Translations under genes and position numbers: made by a program
Notes under the pieces: generated by a model
Told to the model about the DNA's origin: nothing
Seen by the model: only the letters and a program-made list of their open reading frames with translations
Database searches by the model: none
Source: a virus
IMG/VR virus record: IMGVR_UViG_3300020195_000188
Coordinates: 1-20,111 of that record
Length of the DNA stretch: 20,111 nt
Direction: 5' to 3' (one strand)
Shown: in pieces, positions 4,522 to 11,820 of the stretch
Position numbering within the stretch: position 1 is the stretch's first letter
How the letters are laid out: each line of letters opens with the position of its first letter

Positions 4522-4994
4522 AGAAATACACACGCGCTCTAGCAGGCAGACGTGCACAGAATAACGGCGCAGTGTTCGAGACCCTATTCCAGGGCGCATG
4601 TCTAAGGCGCGGCATCGCAACGACAAGAATACCAGACGGATGTAAACAGCTTGCCACGCGCCGCATCATACGTGTGCGCACCCCCTTCGACTGGGCACTC
4701 TCATACAACGGCAAGGCTGCACTGATCGATACGAAGACCCTAGATGAGGCAGCGTTCCCTAACGGTGCAGTAGATCCGAACCAGGCGCACACACTACTCA
4801 CTCACCTACTTAAAGGCACGATCGCAGGCTACGTCGTTAACCTACGAAAGACCGACACTTGCATGTATATCCCCGCATCGAACCTGTGCAACGCGCTGAA
4901 AGGCAGGGGTAGCATCAAGGTGAATGACCCAGGCGTCGTACTCCTAGGCACGCTGCAGACCATGGACATGACGCGGCTATTCACTAGCGTTTGA
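4518..4994 (+). CDS. RecU-like Holliday junction resolvase (PD-(D/E)XK nuclease)
   Basis: This is a 158-residue protein. The active-site pattern of the RecU/PD-(D/E)XK family is visible in order: Glu21 in GAVFE, Asp58 in TPFDWALSYNGK, the D-T-K of ALIDTKT (71-73), then PNQAHTLLTHL with Gln89 and His91, followed by a G-x-x-G-Y-V-V-N-L strand (100-109). Family members cut four-way DNA junctions. In phages such enzymes debranch replicated DNA so it can be packaged, which agrees with the position directly upstream of the terminase genes. Length is slightly below bacterial RecU (about 200 residues), as usual for phage versions. The ATG overlaps the previous stop as ATGA. VRR-NUC-type or other nucleases of this fold are less likely. 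Confidence 0.8.
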   Translation: MKKYTRALAGRRAQNNGAVFETLFQGACLRRGIATTRIPDGCKQLATRRIIRVRTPFDWALSYNGKAALIDTKTLDEAAFPNGAVDPNQAHTLLTHLLKGTIAGYVVNLRKTDTCMYIPASNLCNALKGRGSIKVNDPGVVLLGTLQTMDMTRLFTSV

Positions 4995-5015
4995 CTTGAG
5001 TATTGAAACTACGAC

Positions 5016-5138
5016 ATGATGGAATCACCACGCATCATAGCGTGCGTAGTCGCATGGGGTGCGGCTACCACCATCGTAACCCTGGGGGGGTTTGAATGGG
5101 ACGACCGAAGAAACCTATCGATAGAGATCAGGTCATGA
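5016..5138 (+). CDS. Possible 40-residue membrane peptide overlapping terminase small subunit
   Basis: ATG 5016 opens a 40-codon frame with one hydrophobic segment (IIACVVAWGAATTIVTLGGF). The last 43 bases overlap the small terminase gene in another frame. There is no clear ribosome site. It fits the local habit of tiny membrane proteins and would fill the only gap between nuclease and terminase, but it may be chance. Confidence 0.35.
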   Translation: MMESPRIIACVVAWGAATTIVTLGGFEWDDRRNLSIEIRS

Positions 5139-5425
5139 AGCTTGCGGCCATGGGCTGCCGGCAGACTGAAATCGCCGCCTTCTTTGACGTGAGCGATAAG
5201 ACAATCTCAAGCCGTTTCTCCAAGGAACTGCGAAAAGGCGTTGAGATGGGGAAGACTAAGCTACGTCGCCTCATGTGGCAGTCTTGCGAGAAGGGCAACG
5301 TCACTATGCAGATCTGGTTATCTAAGAACATTCTAGGCTACACAGATAAGCTTGAGCAGGTAGCAGACCCTGCAGCACAGCCCATGCGCCTCATCATCGA
5401 AAGAGAAAAGCCTAAGGGTGAGTGA
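5096..5425 (+). CDS. terS: Terminase small subunit
   Basis: This 109-residue protein recognises phage DNA and loads it onto the large subunit. It begins MGRPKKPIDRDQVMKLAAMG and has an HTH (about 20-45, CRQTEIAAFFDVSDKTISSRF). It then carries the family-like stretch LRRLMWQSCEKGNVTMQIWL and SKNILGYTDK (59-86), which matches the R-x-x-x-x-x-x-x-x-K-G-N-x-x-M-x-I-W-L-x-K pattern of one common phage small-terminase group. A GGGGGGG run (5084-5090) serves as ribosome site. The stop lies within the start of the large subunit. The assignment rests on both sequence pattern and position. Confidence 0.85.
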   Translation: MGRPKKPIDRDQVMKLAAMGCRQTEIAAFFDVSDKTISSRFSKELRKGVEMGKTKLRRLMWQSCEKGNVTMQIWLSKNILGYTDKLEQVADPAAQPMRLIIEREKPKGE

Positions 5426-6689
5426 CATTATCTTTAGGCCATTCGATAAGCAGCAAGAGGTGCTAGACTGCGACGCGCGAGTCAAAGGCGTGTTCGCAGG
5501 TAAGCGCGGCAGTAAGACGGAGCTCGGTGCTATTCAATCGGTGATCTGGCAGGAGAGTAAACCAACGAACAGGTCATACGACATTGACCCTTTCACTGGT
5601 GTGATCGTCGCACCTACATACGATATGCTGACGCGCCTCTCATGGAAGAAGTTCTCAGCTTACGCCCGCCCGTTTATTAAAGAGCAGACGAAGTCGCCTA
5701 AGCACATCACGTGGCACGATGGATCAGAGATCTACGGCCTATCGGCAGACAGGCCTGAGCGCATCGAAGGCATGAAGATCGATTGGGTGTGGCTAGACGA
5801 GTGCTTCCAGGTAGATGAGCAAACATTCCTAGAACTGCAGGCACGCGTTGCAGACACCAGGGGTTTCATGCTCCTTACCGGATCCCTAGGAGTGCAGTAC
5901 GTAAACCCTAAACAACATTGGGCGTATAAGTACTTTAAAGATAAGGCAAACGACGGCTTTCGTTGCTTCGAATGGGCGACCGCTGATAACCCGTACTTTC
6001 CTAAAGATGAGATCGAGCGGCTTAAGACGATCCTCGACGCTGAAACGTTTAAGCAGATGTTCACGATCAATTGGGACAGTAACTCTAACAACATGGTCTA
6101 CTCCGACTTCTCATCGGCTAACCTGATACGTGGCTACACAGTTAACCCAAACCTACCCGCGCTGGTCGCAGTAGACTGGGGATGGCGGCATAAGATGGCG
6201 TGCCTCTTTGCGCAGTACGATCAAGCGACAGACACCGTCACAGTGTTTGACGAGATCGTTCGTAGCAAGATGACGCTAGACGATCTTCACAGAGAGATCA
6301 CAAGTCGCGGTCTACAAGTGTCCGGCTACTGCTGCGACATCTCAGGCAACCAAGAGCGTGAGATGGTTGGCATATCAAACGTCCAATGGTTCAAGGATCG
6401 TGGGATAAAAATGGTGTTCCGCACGTCTGCCGTTCTGTATGGCGTGGCTCTTGTGCGCTCATACGTGAAGGCTGCAAACGGCAGGGTTAGGCTACTGATC
6501 GCAGAGGATACGTGCAAAGAGACTGTGACCGCGATTAAGTCCTACCGCTACCCTGAGAGTGACGGCATCGCAAAGGCTGAGACACCAGTGAAAGAGGAAG
6601 ACGATGCGGTGGACGCGCTCCGCTACCTCTTCGTCAACTTCATCGACAAGAATGTACGTGACAGGCATAGTAGATCTATTCAATTATAA
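5418..6689 (+). CDS. terL: Terminase large subunit (packaging ATPase and nuclease)
   Basis: This 423-residue protein pumps DNA into the capsid and cuts concatemers. ATPase half: Walker A-like FAGKRGSKTE (26-35), Walker B IDWVWLDE (121-128, Asp127/Glu128) and coupling motif LLTGSLG (152-158). Nuclease half of RNase H fold: VAVDWGW (Asp253), CCDISG (Asp307) and EDDAVDALRYLF (394-405, Asp396/Asp399), the usual end of the family. The GTG start at 5418 overlaps the small subunit by eight bases; the site before it (AAGGG) is very close, so coupling to the upstream gene is likely. The Walker A has S-K-T in place of the commoner G-K-T/S, a tolerated variant. Length is normal to slightly short. Confidence 0.95.
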   Translation: MSDIIFRPFDKQQEVLDCDARVKGVFAGKRGSKTELGAIQSVIWQESKPTNRSYDIDPFTGVIVAPTYDMLTRLSWKKFSAYARPFIKEQTKSPKHITWHDGSEIYGLSADRPERIEGMKIDWVWLDECFQVDEQTFLELQARVADTRGFMLLTGSLGVQYVNPKQHWAYKYFKDKANDGFRCFEWATADNPYFPKDEIERLKTILDAETFKQMFTINWDSNSNNMVYSDFSSANLIRGYTVNPNLPALVAVDWGWRHKMACLFAQYDQATDTVTVFDEIVRSKMTLDDLHREITSRGLQVSGYCCDISGNQEREMVGISNVQWFKDRGIKMVFRTSAVLYGVALVRSYVKAANGRVRLLIAEDTCKETVTAIKSYRYPESDGIAKAETPVKEEDDAVDALRYLFVNFIDKNVRDRHSRSIQL

Positions 6690-6705
6690 AACCTCAGGGG
6701 GTTCG

Positions 6706-8109
6706 ATGGCAGGCCTTAGAGAGATGGTCCCAACGCTTCTCGCGTACATAAAGAACCACGCAAGGTACCTAGAGCACAACGCGGTGCTCCTCGATGTGTA
6801 TAACGGTAACCTCCTGCCATTGGTTGACGCTGCCATTGCACCACCTAAGTTCTCGCAGAAGTACTATGAGCAGATCAAAGAGCGGATCATCGCGATCAAC
6901 GTATTAAAGCGCATCACAGATAAGTCAGCGCGCGCATACGTGAACGCACCTCAACGCATCGTAGAGGATAAGTACGCTAAAGACGTCGCATTCTATGAAG
7001 ATGAGATGTCTATGAACTCTAAGATGCAGATAGCAGACGTGTATGCAGACCTATTCAAGGGCTACGCACTAGAGCCGTTCCTGCATAAGGGCAGGCCACG
7101 TTTACGCTCACTGCCCTTTGACCGATTCCTACCCTACTCTGATGACCAGGTCGATGGCACGTCTGTCACCGCGTTCATAAAGTTCATGGGTAAGCGCACA
7201 CGCTCAGGCAACCGCACACTCTCTGTGTTCCACGTCTACACCGATGACGAGTTCCTGTCGTTTGATAGTGATGGCGAGATCGTGCGTGAAGACCTTGAGG
7301 GTAACGACGGCATCAATCCCTATGGCGTAATTCCGTTCATCTACGGCAACCGCGGGAATGACATGCTCATCCCTACGCAGGATACAGATACGCTATCCCT
7401 CACTAAGATCATTCCGGTGCTACTGACAGACCTGTCCGGCGCTATTATGTTCCAGTGCTTTAGCATCGTGTACGGGATCAACGTAGATTCTAAAGACCTG
7501 ACCATGTCTCCGAACGCGTTCTGGGACTTGAAGGGCGACATCGCAGCACAGGCAGGCGGCGGCGCTCCAACTGTCGGTACGATAAAGCCCGAAGCAGACA
7601 TTACTCAAGTGCTCGCATACATCATGAACATCTTTACGTTCTGGCTTGAGACGCGCGGCATTCGTGTTGGTAGCGTTGGCAGTGCAGACGGCACAGGCGG
7701 TGCCTCAGGCATTGCAAAGATCATTGATGAGATGGACGCGACAGAGCTGATCGGTAAGTCACAAGAGGCTTTCCGTAAAGATGAGATGGAATTCTGGCAC
7801 CGGCTGCAGCTCATGCAGAACTACTGGGTAGCAAACAACATGCTAAGCACCGAGCATCGCCCTATCATCTGGGGTGCTGACTTCAGGGTGGGCACGATCT
7901 TCGATGCGCCATCTCCTGGCGTTGATCGCATGACCGAGGTGACGACAGTAAAGCTTGAACGTGATGCAGGCTTCATCTCTACGCGTAACGCAATCGAGAT
8001 GCTCTACCCTGACTTGACTCCCGAGCAAGTGGACGAGCGCCTAGCAGACATTAGCGGAGACCTAACAGTATCAGTGCCTGATAGCCCTAATCCCACGGGC
8101 AATACTTGA
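6706..8109 (+). CDS. Portal protein
   Basis: This 467-residue protein forms the dodecameric ring at one capsid vertex through which DNA passes. The start is ATG 6706, five bases after a CAGGGGG site (6695-6701). The frame is open further upstream inside the terminase gene but without such a site. The N-terminal part is helical (TLLAYIKNHARYLEHN, then YYEQIKERIIAINVLKRITDKSARAYVN), and NPYGVIPFIYGN at 204-215 matches the N-P-x-G-x-I-P motif common in portals. A late helical region (300-375) would form the stem and wing helices. The Pro/Asn-rich tail is short. It sits directly after the large terminase, as expected. Its TGA overlaps the next ATG by one base. Confidence 0.88.
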   Translation: MAGLREMVPTLLAYIKNHARYLEHNAVLLDVYNGNLLPLVDAAIAPPKFSQKYYEQIKERIIAINVLKRITDKSARAYVNAPQRIVEDKYAKDVAFYEDEMSMNSKMQIADVYADLFKGYALEPFLHKGRPRLRSLPFDRFLPYSDDQVDGTSVTAFIKFMGKRTRSGNRTLSVFHVYTDDEFLSFDSDGEIVREDLEGNDGINPYGVIPFIYGNRGNDMLIPTQDTDTLSLTKIIPVLLTDLSGAIMFQCFSIVYGINVDSKDLTMSPNAFWDLKGDIAAQAGGGAPTVGTIKPEADITQVLAYIMNIFTFWLETRGIRVGSVGSADGTGGASGIAKIIDEMDATELIGKSQEAFRKDEMEFWHRLQLMQNYWVANNMLSTEHRPIIWGADFRVGTIFDAPSPGVDRMTEVTTVKLERDAGFISTRNAIEMLYPDLTPEQVDERLADISGDLTVSVPDSPNPTGNT

Positions 8110-8630
8110 TGGCCTGGCAGAAAGTTAAAGTACCGATACCAAGACGATTCGGGCCGACTGAGAGACAGGCTATCGCTCAAGAGGTAATCGACTTTATCGT
8201 TGAGCGCACTAAGTCTGGAAAGAACATCAAGGGCGGCGCGTTCCCTGGCTACTCCGCATCGTACAAAGGTAGCCTTGATTTTAAAATCGCAGGCAAGGGC
8301 GGAACCGTTGACCTCACCCTGTCCGGCGAGATGCTAGATTCGATCCAGCTACTCGCGCATAAGTCTGGTGAGATCGAGGTAGGCTTTGACCGCAGTGATA
8401 AAGAACTGAACGGAAAGGCTGAAGGCAATCAGCTAGGCACTTACGGCACGGGCAAAGCAAAGAAGTCTAAGGCACGCCCGTTCCTAGGCATCACAGGTAA
8501 AGACCTAAAGGTGATCCTAGACAAGTACCCGTCTAGCCGTGAAGATTCGTTAACACGCGCAACCGATGAACTCGCAGCAGCACGTGCGGCCGGAGACCTG
8601 GCAGACGGCATCGATTTCGAGGGCGAGTGA
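8109..8630 (+). CDS. Virion morphogenesis / head-tail joining protein A
   Basis: This is a 173-residue protein. The ATG at 8109 overlaps the portal stop (TGATG); a TTG immediately before it is in frame and less likely. The N-terminal helix (15-34) is followed by a GG-x-F-P-G-Y-S-x-S-Y segment, then LTLSGEMLDSIQ (69-80) and ARPFLGIT (122-129). This order (basic linker, L-x-x-S/T-G-x-M-L-D-S-I, then R-P-F-L/F-G-h-T) matches the Mu gpG-like phage virion morphogenesis family, proteins of the neck or tail completion. The next gene has the same pattern. The C-terminal 40 residues are an acidic Ala-rich extension. The exact structural position is unknown. Confidence 0.7.
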   Translation: MAWQKVKVPIPRRFGPTERQAIAQEVIDFIVERTKSGKNIKGGAFPGYSASYKGSLDFKIAGKGGTVDLTLSGEMLDSIQLLAHKSGEIEVGFDRSDKELNGKAEGNQLGTYGTGKAKKSKARPFLGITGKDLKVILDKYPSSREDSLTRATDELAAARAAGDLADGIDFEGE

Positions 8631-8632
8631 TT

Positions 8633-9136
8633 ATGTCAGATAACACTGCAAAGCTTGACCGCATGATTAAGCTTCTAGCCAACGCCATAAAGAACTCTGT
8701 CACGACAGAGGAGTCAGCCCGCATTAGCAACATCGCTGCCCGCCAGATTAGAAAGCGCACACGCCTAGGCTTTGGCATTGGATCGTCGGGTAAGCAGACG
8801 AAGCTTAACCCACTGTCCGGCAAGTACATTGAGCAGAGAGAAGCCTATAGCGAAAACCTTTCTGACCAGACCAAGCCACGGCGCTCTAACCTCACAGCGA
8901 CGGGGCAGATGCTAGATTCAATTCAGGGCGGGGCTAAAGCTGGTAACGTGATTGTAGAGATATCCGGGAGTAGGAAAGCAGGGCTCACTGGTAGCCGTGG
9001 GACGGCATCCAATGCAGACGTTGCTCGATACGTTCAGGAGCAGGGGCGTCCGTTCTTTGGTGTCACAACACCCGAGCGGCGATCGCTAATAAGGGAAATT
9101 AAACAGGTGATTCTTCGACGCTTGAGGCGTGGTTGA
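8633..9136 (+). CDS. Virion morphogenesis / head-tail joining protein B
   Basis: This is a 167-residue protein. ATG 8633 has GAGGG nine bases upstream; an in-frame GTG at 8627 is too close to that site. It repeats the architecture of the previous protein: N-terminal helix, K-R-T-R-x-G basic linker, LTATGQMLDSIQ (87-98), ARYVQEQGRPFFGVT (131-145) and a basic C-terminal helix (RRSLIREIKQVILRRLRRG). The Q-G-R-P-F-F-G-h end is the most family-typical part. It probably takes part in neck assembly or tail completion. Since it resembles its neighbour closely in motif order but little elsewhere, the two are likely old duplicates with divided roles. Confidence 0.7.
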   Translation: MSDNTAKLDRMIKLLANAIKNSVTTEESARISNIAARQIRKRTRLGFGIGSSGKQTKLNPLSGKYIEQREAYSENLSDQTKPRRSNLTATGQMLDSIQGGAKAGNVIVEISGSRKAGLTGSRGTASNADVARYVQEQGRPFFGVTTPERRSLIREIKQVILRRLRRG

Positions 9137-9161
9137 TCACATTCAACTTGGAGTATAGACT

Positions 9162-9854
9162 ATGAGTAAGCCTACATTTACTGCTGGTGGCGGTAATGAT
9201 CTGGGGAACGCTGGTGGCGATCCTGCGGAAGTAACGAAGTTAGCTGACACGACCGCTACACCCACGGCGCCTACGGACGATAAGCTCGTATCGCGTGATT
9301 CGTACCTTCGTGTGATGGACCAACTAAAAGAGACCCAACGGAAGTTCAAAGAAGTTCAAGACGCATTGAACGTAAGAAAGTCCGAAGAAGACCTTGAAGT
9401 GGAATCAAAGCTGATGAAGTCAGGCGAGGTACAGAAACTCATTACTATCAAGGATGAGAAGATCTCTGCGCTCAGTCTAAAGAATCAGGAACTGGAAAAG
9501 GGTTACGAGGGTTTGAAGTCAACGCTTCAATCGGCAGCTAAGACGCAAGCCGTACTCTCTCGCCTCCCGGGCCAGCTGATGCGCCAGGAATATATGGCGT
9601 TCATCGATACGGACAAGGTGATCTTTAACCCTGAGACCAATGAGATCGAAGAAGATTCTGTAGAGGCCGTTGTGAATGACTTCTTAAAGAACCATGCAAT
9701 GCTCTTGAAGACAGACGGCAGGACACTGCCAAACGGTACACCACGCCCAACGCAACGGATGACACACGCAGAGTGGGCAAGCCTTCCAACAGCTAAAGAA
9801 AAACGTGAACGGTTAAAAGATGTCGAAGGGTTTGTTCCTTCGATTAGAAAATAG
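9162..9854 (+). CDS. Capsid scaffolding protein
   Basis: This is a 230-residue protein. ATG 9162 follows GGAG (9149-9152) at nine bases. After a Gly/Thr/Pro-rich disordered head (1-40) comes a long charged helix with heptad-like spacing (about 45-125, for example YLRVMDQLKETQRKFKEVQD), a coiled coil. A small domain (about 135-185, with RLPGQLMRQEYMAFIDTDK) and a basic tail rich in Lys/Arg follow. This layout (disordered, coiled coil, basic C-terminus) and its position directly before the major capsid gene are typical of scaffolds, which guide shell assembly and then leave. No protease domain is seen in it or next to it. Confidence 0.75.
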   Translation: MSKPTFTAGGGNDLGNAGGDPAEVTKLADTTATPTAPTDDKLVSRDSYLRVMDQLKETQRKFKEVQDALNVRKSEEDLEVESKLMKSGEVQKLITIKDEKISALSLKNQELEKGYEGLKSTLQSAAKTQAVLSRLPGQLMRQEYMAFIDTDKVIFNPETNEIEEDSVEAVVNDFLKNHAMLLKTDGRTLPNGTPRPTQRMTHAEWASLPTAKEKRERLKDVEGFVPSIRK

Positions 9855-9875
9855 AAAACAACACAGGGGGATAGC

Positions 9876-10766
9876 ATGAGTGCAACGCTGGTAAATGAAC
9901 TTTCCGAACAGTCTCAGAAATTTTGGGCGCCCGTTTTTAAAGATGAGCTTCTTGAAACTTCCATCTTGCCTTCACTGGTAAACAAGGAATATCAAGGCGA
10001 GATCAAACAAGGCGGCGACACCGTTTATGTTTCCATGATCAAGCGGCCCACTGCTGAAATTAAAACAATCGGCGCTGGTTCGGACACGTTCAGTTCACAG
10101 AAGATGACCACTCAACGCGTTGGCATTGTTGCTGACAAGCGCATTACCGCATCGTTCGAGTTGGAAGACCTTGCTGATCTTCAGACCCAAATCGGTAACC
10201 CCGACGGTCAATCGAAGATTCGTCAAGTGCTTCTCGAGGCTGCGCAAATCAGCTTGAACACTTACCTCTACAGCCTGGTAGCACCAAGTGCATCTGCCCC
10301 TGACCATATCCGTTCTGGCATCACCGACTTCAACGCTTCTGAACTTCTGGCCAATCGCCAGCTGGCATCGAAAGCACGTTGGATGAATGAAGGCGGCTGG
10401 TGGTCATTGCTTGATCCCTCCTACATGAACGACATCTTGTCTGCTACCACGCTCACTAGCTCTGATTTCAATGGCGCAGATGCCCCTGTGATCGGCGGCA
10501 AAGTGGCAAGCACTCGCTTTAACTTCAACATCCTAGAAGACAACTCTGCTGGTTTGTTGCAATTGAGCCCTGGCTCTGCAGGTCAAGACTGCGGTCTTCT
10601 GTTCCATCCTGACTTCATGTATCTCGTGATGGGCGCACCGACCTTCAAGGTGTCCGACCTTCACGCGAATCATCAACACGGCTACCTTGTGTCTGTGGAC
10701 ATGTTGGTTGGTGCTAAACTCGGCATCGATGGCAACGTTAAGCACATCCAAGTATACAACACCTGA
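9876..10766 (+). CDS. Major capsid protein
   Basis: This is a 296-residue shell protein, presumably of HK97 fold. ATG 9876 has an excellent AGGGGG site. N-terminal helix residues (LSEQSQKFWAPVFKDELLE) lead to GGDTVYVSMIKRPTAE (46-61), the extended E-loop/strand region of capsid proteins. This is followed by the helical spine (LLEAAQISLNTYLYSLV, about 119-135) and a C-terminal beta-rich part (HPDFMYLVMGAPTF, then HGYLVSVDMLVGAKLGIDG). That alternation and the final G-A-K-x-G-h-D pattern are those of P22-coat-like/HK97-fold shells. The codon choice looks smoother and more uniform than in neighbouring small genes, in keeping with high expression. Assignment by pattern, length and the scaffold gene just upstream. 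Confidence 0.88.
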   Translation: MSATLVNELSEQSQKFWAPVFKDELLETSILPSLVNKEYQGEIKQGGDTVYVSMIKRPTAEIKTIGAGSDTFSSQKMTTQRVGIVADKRITASFELEDLADLQTQIGNPDGQSKIRQVLLEAAQISLNTYLYSLVAPSASAPDHIRSGITDFNASELLANRQLASKARWMNEGGWWSLLDPSYMNDILSATTLTSSDFNGADAPVIGGKVASTRFNFNILEDNSAGLLQLSPGSAGQDCGLLFHPDFMYLVMGAPTFKVSDLHANHQHGYLVSVDMLVGAKLGIDGNVKHIQVYNT

Positions 10767-10780
10767 TCAAAGGACATTGA

Positions 10781-11038
10781 ATGGCGAAGCCTGGTAATCG
10801 GACAGATCGAGTTAGCCTTGAGGGTGCGCACTTAGGTGAGAACCTATCCGCTCATCCTTTTATTGAAGTCTTGAGCGCACGTAGCGCTGAAGAACTAAAA
10901 GCACAGCTAGCTAGTCTTTCCGCTACCAGGCTTCCTTTCACGGTTCTATCAATTTACGGCGAGGCGGGCAGGCACTATGCGTGGCTGTCTTTGACCAGAC
11001 CGATTCAGAAAAAACTGGCAGAGAAGCCTGCCACATAA
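10781..11038 (+). CDS. 85-residue protein of unknown function in the capsid block
   Basis: ATG 10781 follows an AAAGGA site. The protein starts polar (MAKPGNRTDRVSLEGAHLGE), then has a helix (SARSAEELKAQLASLSA) and a strand-like part (PFTVLSIYGEAGRHYAWLSL), ending in a Lys/Pro tail. There is no membrane segment. The location between the major capsid protein and the probable decoration protein suggests a small virion or assembly factor, but sequence alone gives no function. Confidence 0.6.
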   Translation: MAKPGNRTDRVSLEGAHLGENLSAHPFIEVLSARSAEELKAQLASLSATRLPFTVLSIYGEAGRHYAWLSLTRPIQKKLAEKPAT

Positions 11039-11051
11039 AAGGGGATAGAAG

Positions 11052-11453
11052 ATGCCTGCATTAAAAGACGTAAAAACACAGGGTGCTGGTTTCAGCAATG
11101 ACGCTGGCCTTGTGCGTGTAGTGTATGATTTCGCAGTAGACACTGGCGCTGTAGCTGACTACACCGTGATGACTGCTGACTCCGCATGTGTCGTTCGCTT
11201 GAAGCACGTTGCAGTGAAAGCTGCAATGACCTCTGGCGGTTCGATGACTGTGGACCTGGGCAAGGGTGCCGCTGGCGTTGAATTCATGAGCGCAGTGGCC
11301 GTTGCATCATTGACCCTTAACTCTATCGTTGTGCCTCCTGCTGCTACCTCTGCCGTGTATCTCGCTGCTGGCGAGATCATCAACCTCGGCATCAACGTGG
11401 CAGCCGGCACCGCTGGCCGTATGGAAGTTGTGTTAGAAGTCATTAAGTTCTAG
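11052..11453 (+). CDS. Probable capsid decoration or minor structural protein
   Basis: This is a 133-residue protein. ATG 11052 follows AAGGGGA. It is almost entirely beta-strand-like (VVYDFAVDTG, SACVVRLKHVAVKAAM, GSMTVDLGKGAAGVEF, EVVLEVIKF), rich in Ala, Val, Thr and Gly with no Cys pair. Such compact beta proteins following the capsid gene are usually decoration proteins that bind the shell surface. A strong hairpin terminator follows, so it is the last gene of the head block. Codon use resembles that of the capsid gene. The role is inferred from position and composition; a different head-completion protein is possible. Confidence 0.6.
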   Translation: MPALKDVKTQGAGFSNDAGLVRVVYDFAVDTGAVADYTVMTADSACVVRLKHVAVKAAMTSGGSMTVDLGKGAAGVEFMSAVAVASLTLNSIVVPPAATSAVYLAAGEIINLGINVAAGTAGRMEVVLEVIKF

Positions 11454-11467
11454 TCTGTTAAAACTTT

Positions 11468-11506
11468 GGGGTGAAGCGCTCATGGGCGGGGCTTCACCCC
11501 ATTTTA
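11468..11506 (+). terminator. Rho-independent terminator closing the head gene block
   Basis: GGGGTGAAGC (11468-11477) and GCTTCACCCC (11491-11500) are perfect 10-bp complements around a 13-base loop and are followed by ATTTTACG. The stem is GC-rich and lies 15 bases after the stop of the decoration gene. The T tract is short, so some read-through into the fibre genes is expected. Confidence 0.8.
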
Positions 11507-11520
11507 CGTGTGGGTGATAC

Positions 11521-11820
11521 GTGGCGATACCTACCAGTATAAACGACAGGCAGAGTAGATCGTTCGAAGAGGACCCGCTGGTACCAGGCGACACACGTCG
11601 GAAGGTCACCGCGACCATTGCCACGTCACAGGGGCCGATCAAAGTTACCGGCCCACTAGTCACCGTTGCATATGATGCAATCGCTGCTGCATACCCCTCT
11701 GTAACGGAGGAGGTGTATACCTACTTCACAGGCGGGCTAGCAGGCACACTCGTTGCGACAGTGACCGTTACGTATACGACAGCAGCTAAGACCGTGCTGA
11801 CGTCGGTGGTACGCACATAA
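11521..11820 (+). CDS. Small protein preceding the fibre gene
   Basis: This is a 99-residue protein with a GTG start at 11521, just after the terminator, with GGGTGA upstream. It has an N-terminal polar arm, then VTGPLVTVAYDAIAAAYPSVTEEVYTYF and a Thr/Val-rich beta end (LVATVTVTYTTAAKTVLTSVVRT). The pattern A-Y-D-x-I-x-x-x-Y-P-x-x-x-E-V-Y-x-Y is one I associate with small phage proteins encoded next to fibre genes, of unestablished function. Stop and next ATG overlap by one base (TAATG), so it is coupled to the fibre. It may help attach or fold the fibre; that is inference. Confidence 0.65.
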   Translation: MAIPTSINDRQSRSFEEDPLVPGDTRRKVTATIATSQGPIKVTGPLVTVAYDAIAAAYPSVTEEVYTYFTGGLAGTLVATVTVTYTTAAKTVLTSVVRT

